Assembly (NCBI GenBank): GCA_021234155.1
Contig: JAJEKV010000107.1
Coordinates: 1,072,415-1,136,414, forward strand
Source of the DNA: Isoetes taiwanensis
Taxonomy: Eukaryota; Streptophyta; Lycopodiopsida; Isoetales; Isoetaceae
Direction: 5' to 3'
DNA: 64,000 nt
Part shown: piece by piece, positions 61,392 through 64,000 of the stretch
How positions within the stretch are numbered: position 1 is the stretch's first letter
Layout of the letters: each line of letters opens with the position of its first letter
The notes under the pieces: generated by a model
The model's database searches: none
The model's input: only the letters and a program-made list of their open reading frames with translations
What the model was told of the DNA's origin: nothing
Translations under genes and position numbers: made by a program

Positions 61392-64000
61392 ATGGAGCCA
61401 GAAGAATGTGATGATGGCAACTCTAAGGTTGCAGCAGTAGAGGGATCTCGAAAGGGACCCTTGATACTCCAAAGCAATGCTTTGAATCTATCCCATGTGG
61501 TCTCTACCCTCCTTGGTCCAGACATTGACCTATCATCACCAATATCGATGTTGATATCGACCACCCAGTCAACATTGACTACTGCCAAGTTAGCATTGAC
61601 AATCACCCAATCAGCTTTGGTTACTGCTCAGGTGGACGTCTTTACCTCAGACATTGACACTTTACCACAGAATATGATGCAACATGGAGTAGCAGACACT
61701 GATACAGAATTTGACAAGCACGTGGCAGCAACAATAGAAGTGCTACTTGATAGATTCTATGTCTGCAGTCCGAACTCTTCTCTCTGGGATAACTGTTTTG
61801 TTACAAGTGATGAAGGGAATATAATTTCTGATCACCAACCACAATTCTTGTGCACAAGGCAATTGACTCAAATTCCAAGAGATGGAAATATTCCCTACAA
61901 GTTCAATTGTGCTCTTCTTGAAAATGAATCATTTGTGAATGATTTCAAGGCTTTTTATCTTGATCTTCAATCTAATTGCAGTCATCAATCTATGAAAAGC
62001 TTTTATGCTAAGATCAAGAAAGCCAAAATTTGGATTAAAGAGTGGTCAAGGAAGAAGCACCTCACAAGATTAAAGGAGAAAGAGGATTTGTGAACTCATA
62101 TGAGAAACATAAGATCCCTGCTGCAGGATGATCCACACAACCTTAATCTGCATGTGGGTGAAGAATTAGTAGAAAATTATCTCAAGAGTATAGAGGAAAT
62201 TGAAGCTAAAAGCTCAACAATCAAATGCAAAGTTAAATTTAACAAAGAAATGGATTGTGGCAGCTCAAGGTTCTTTTAAGGTAGCCAAAGCTAGGTCGCT
62301 TAGAAACTCTATTTTAAAATTAGAAGGCGATCTTCGGTCTTTGCTTGGATGATCCTAAGCTTGTCAGATCCTTCTTTCAGGATAACTATGCCTCTCTCTT
62401 TTCCAAAATTGATTCTCAAGATATTGACTTCCCAAGAGAAAAGATTTTTCTTGAGTTGATGGATAAGATTATCCCGAATTCTATTGACACTATGGATGAC
62501 TCTTTTATTATGCCTCCTACTGAGCATGAAATTCTTAAGGTCTTGAGATCTTTTGGTAAATGTAAATCCCTTGGACCTGATGGCATTCCTAGTGAATTCT
62601 ACATTCATTTCTGGGATCTTCTTAAAGATGATGTCATCTCAATGGTGAGAGGCTTCTGGGATAATAACCACCTTCATTCATCTATCTCTGCTGGCTTCAT
62701 TGCTCTTATACCTAAGATAGATAATCCATTTGCCTTTTCGGATTGGAGGCCTATATCTCTCACTAATACCTCATATAAAATCTGTGCCAAAGTCATTGCC
62801 AACAGGATTAAAGAGTATCTCCAGAAAAATATCTCTCATTATCAATCTGCCTTCCTGTCCAAGAGGTTTATCTTAGACAATTATATTTCAGCCATGGAGG
62901 GTCTTCATTGGAATAAAGTTTCCAATAAAAATTGTGTGCTCCTTAAGCTTGACTTCAAGAGAGCCTTTGACACTGTTAGGTGGGATTTTCTAGACATTGC
63001 TCTCACTAAGTTTGGCTTTCATCCTAAACTTAAGCTTTTAATTCATGGTTTGAATATTCACTCAAATTCTGCTGTCATTGTTAATGGTTCTCCCTCTCAA
63101 TTCTTTCCTCTTTCTCGAAGGTGTGAGGCAAAGGATGCCCCTTGCTCCTTACCTCTTCCTAATTGTGGGTGAGATGCTTACAAGGCGCAGTAATTCATTC
63201 AAAAAAGGGGAGATTAGAGGTCTTCAAATGCCAAATAGGGAGGATAGTCTTGCCATTTCTCAATATCTTCGATGACACATTTGCCTTCCTTGATGCTGAT
63301 CTTTCTAATATTGAAGCTTTCTTGGAAATTATCAAATAATTTTCAGCTGCCTCACGGTGTAAATCTAAGCCAAATCTGTTATCATTGGAGATAATATTGG
63401 ACAAACTTTTTGATATCAAGGTCCTTAATTGCAACCAAGCTTCTACTACGTTGGGAATGCCTTTATCTACGAATCCCTCTTTGAAAGGTCTATGGCAACC
63501 TATTGTTGATAGAATTAAGAAAAAGTTGAATCATTTTAGAGGGGGGCCTATCTTTTTGCGGGTAGGGACGATTATTGCTAATTCAGTCCTTGCTAGCTCC
63601 CACATTTACTTTTCTTACGTCCCTAGTGGCTCCTAAAGCTATCTATCAGGAAATTGAGAAACTTATAAGGAGATTCATATGGAAGGGTCTCACTTAGTAG
63701 GGTGGAAGTATATTGCAAAGCCCAAGAAATATGGTGGTCTTACCAGAAGGAGTCTGCACTTGCAAGCTTGTGCCCTAGCTGGGAAATATGTGTGGAATTC
63801 TCTCGGTGTCTAATTCTAGTCCCGCTTCTCAATTTGTCAAATATTGGCTCAGAACTCTCAAGTGGATGGTCACCCTTCCTTAAGTCATATCTTGCCCGAC
63901 TCTTGTTTCAATAATCTTCACCACGGGCCTAATACTTCCCTCTCATGAGGAATATAATTATGGCTTGGAATAAAGTTCAAACTTGCTATGATTTATCGCT
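61392..64000 (+). mobile_element. L1-type plant LINE, plus strand, runs off the window
   Basis: First frame (61,392-62,093) ends with the tail of an AP endonuclease domain (SDHQP, then ENESFVNDFKAFY); most of the endonuclease is missing. RT follows at 62,345-63,172: KCKSLGPDGIPSEFY, ALIPKIDNPFAFSDWRPISL and the first catalytic motif LKLDFKRAFDTV (62,943). A frameshift near 63,110 moves the GVRQ..PLAPYLF box to another frame. The YADD box reads CAATAT CTTC GATGAC (63,261-63,276), with one extra base. The RT C-terminal part (NSVLASSHIYFSYV, KPKKYGGL, SLHLQALALAGKYVW) continues to 63,800. ORF1 is probably upstream at 61,020-61,390 but is too decayed to identify. Confidence 0.88.

Overview
The window is nuclear DNA of a land plant with a repeat-rich genome. 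SF3B1, whose protein-coding region runs without introns as in other plants, plant-type LINE and Copia retrotransposons, a hAT MITE, a PIF/Harbinger-like pair and several Helitron-like elements all point that way. I cannot name the species. Almost no long reading frame is intact, and part of that may be sequencing error rather than decay (see findings).

Layout. A large direct duplication dominates: block A (about 2.36-24.5 kb) and block B (about 43.3-55.2 kb). Both carry the same succession: an anonymous repeat (here called R), a candidate canonical Helitron (7,291-11,188 and 45,206-49,028), a shared flank, and a minus-strand SF3B1 gene (20,396-24,234 and 51,104-54,936). Block A has two extra segments. 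One is a 2.6-kb segment (4,087-6,692) with exon fragments of an ATG18/BCAS3-type gene and an Erlin-type gene. The other is a 7.2-kb element (11,434-18,630) whose exact empty site survives in block B. At 1-2,356 lies an inverted R copy, itself split by a 310-bp hAT MITE with an 8-bp target duplication.

Between the blocks (24.5-43.3 kb) are two adjacent PIF/Harbinger-like elements sharing a TTA target (24,868-29,103 and 29,107-30,253). The first is split by a 3.1-kb Helitron-like element (25,912-29,057). Then follow two exons of a SAPS-domain (PP6 regulatory subunit) gene (31,838-32,604), a piece of R (35,109-35,603), a decayed papain-type protease (36,908-38,208) and a foldback MITE (38,701-39,095). 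The 39.1-43.3 kb stretch shows no recognisable gene.

From 56.7 kb to the end are decayed retroelements: a Copia with RNase H placed before gag, a minus-strand LINE and a plus-strand LINE that runs off the window.

The most unusual signal is the pair of Helitron-like insertions at 11,434-18,630 and 25,912-29,057. Both begin TC, sit exactly between A and T, have an empty site elsewhere in this window, and end in a shared ...TTTCTTG instead of the canonical CTRR. The larger one has six heat-shock elements within 210 bp of its 5' end and about 2.8 kb of a 10-11-bp-phased GATTC satellite organised in a 709-bp higher-order repeat.
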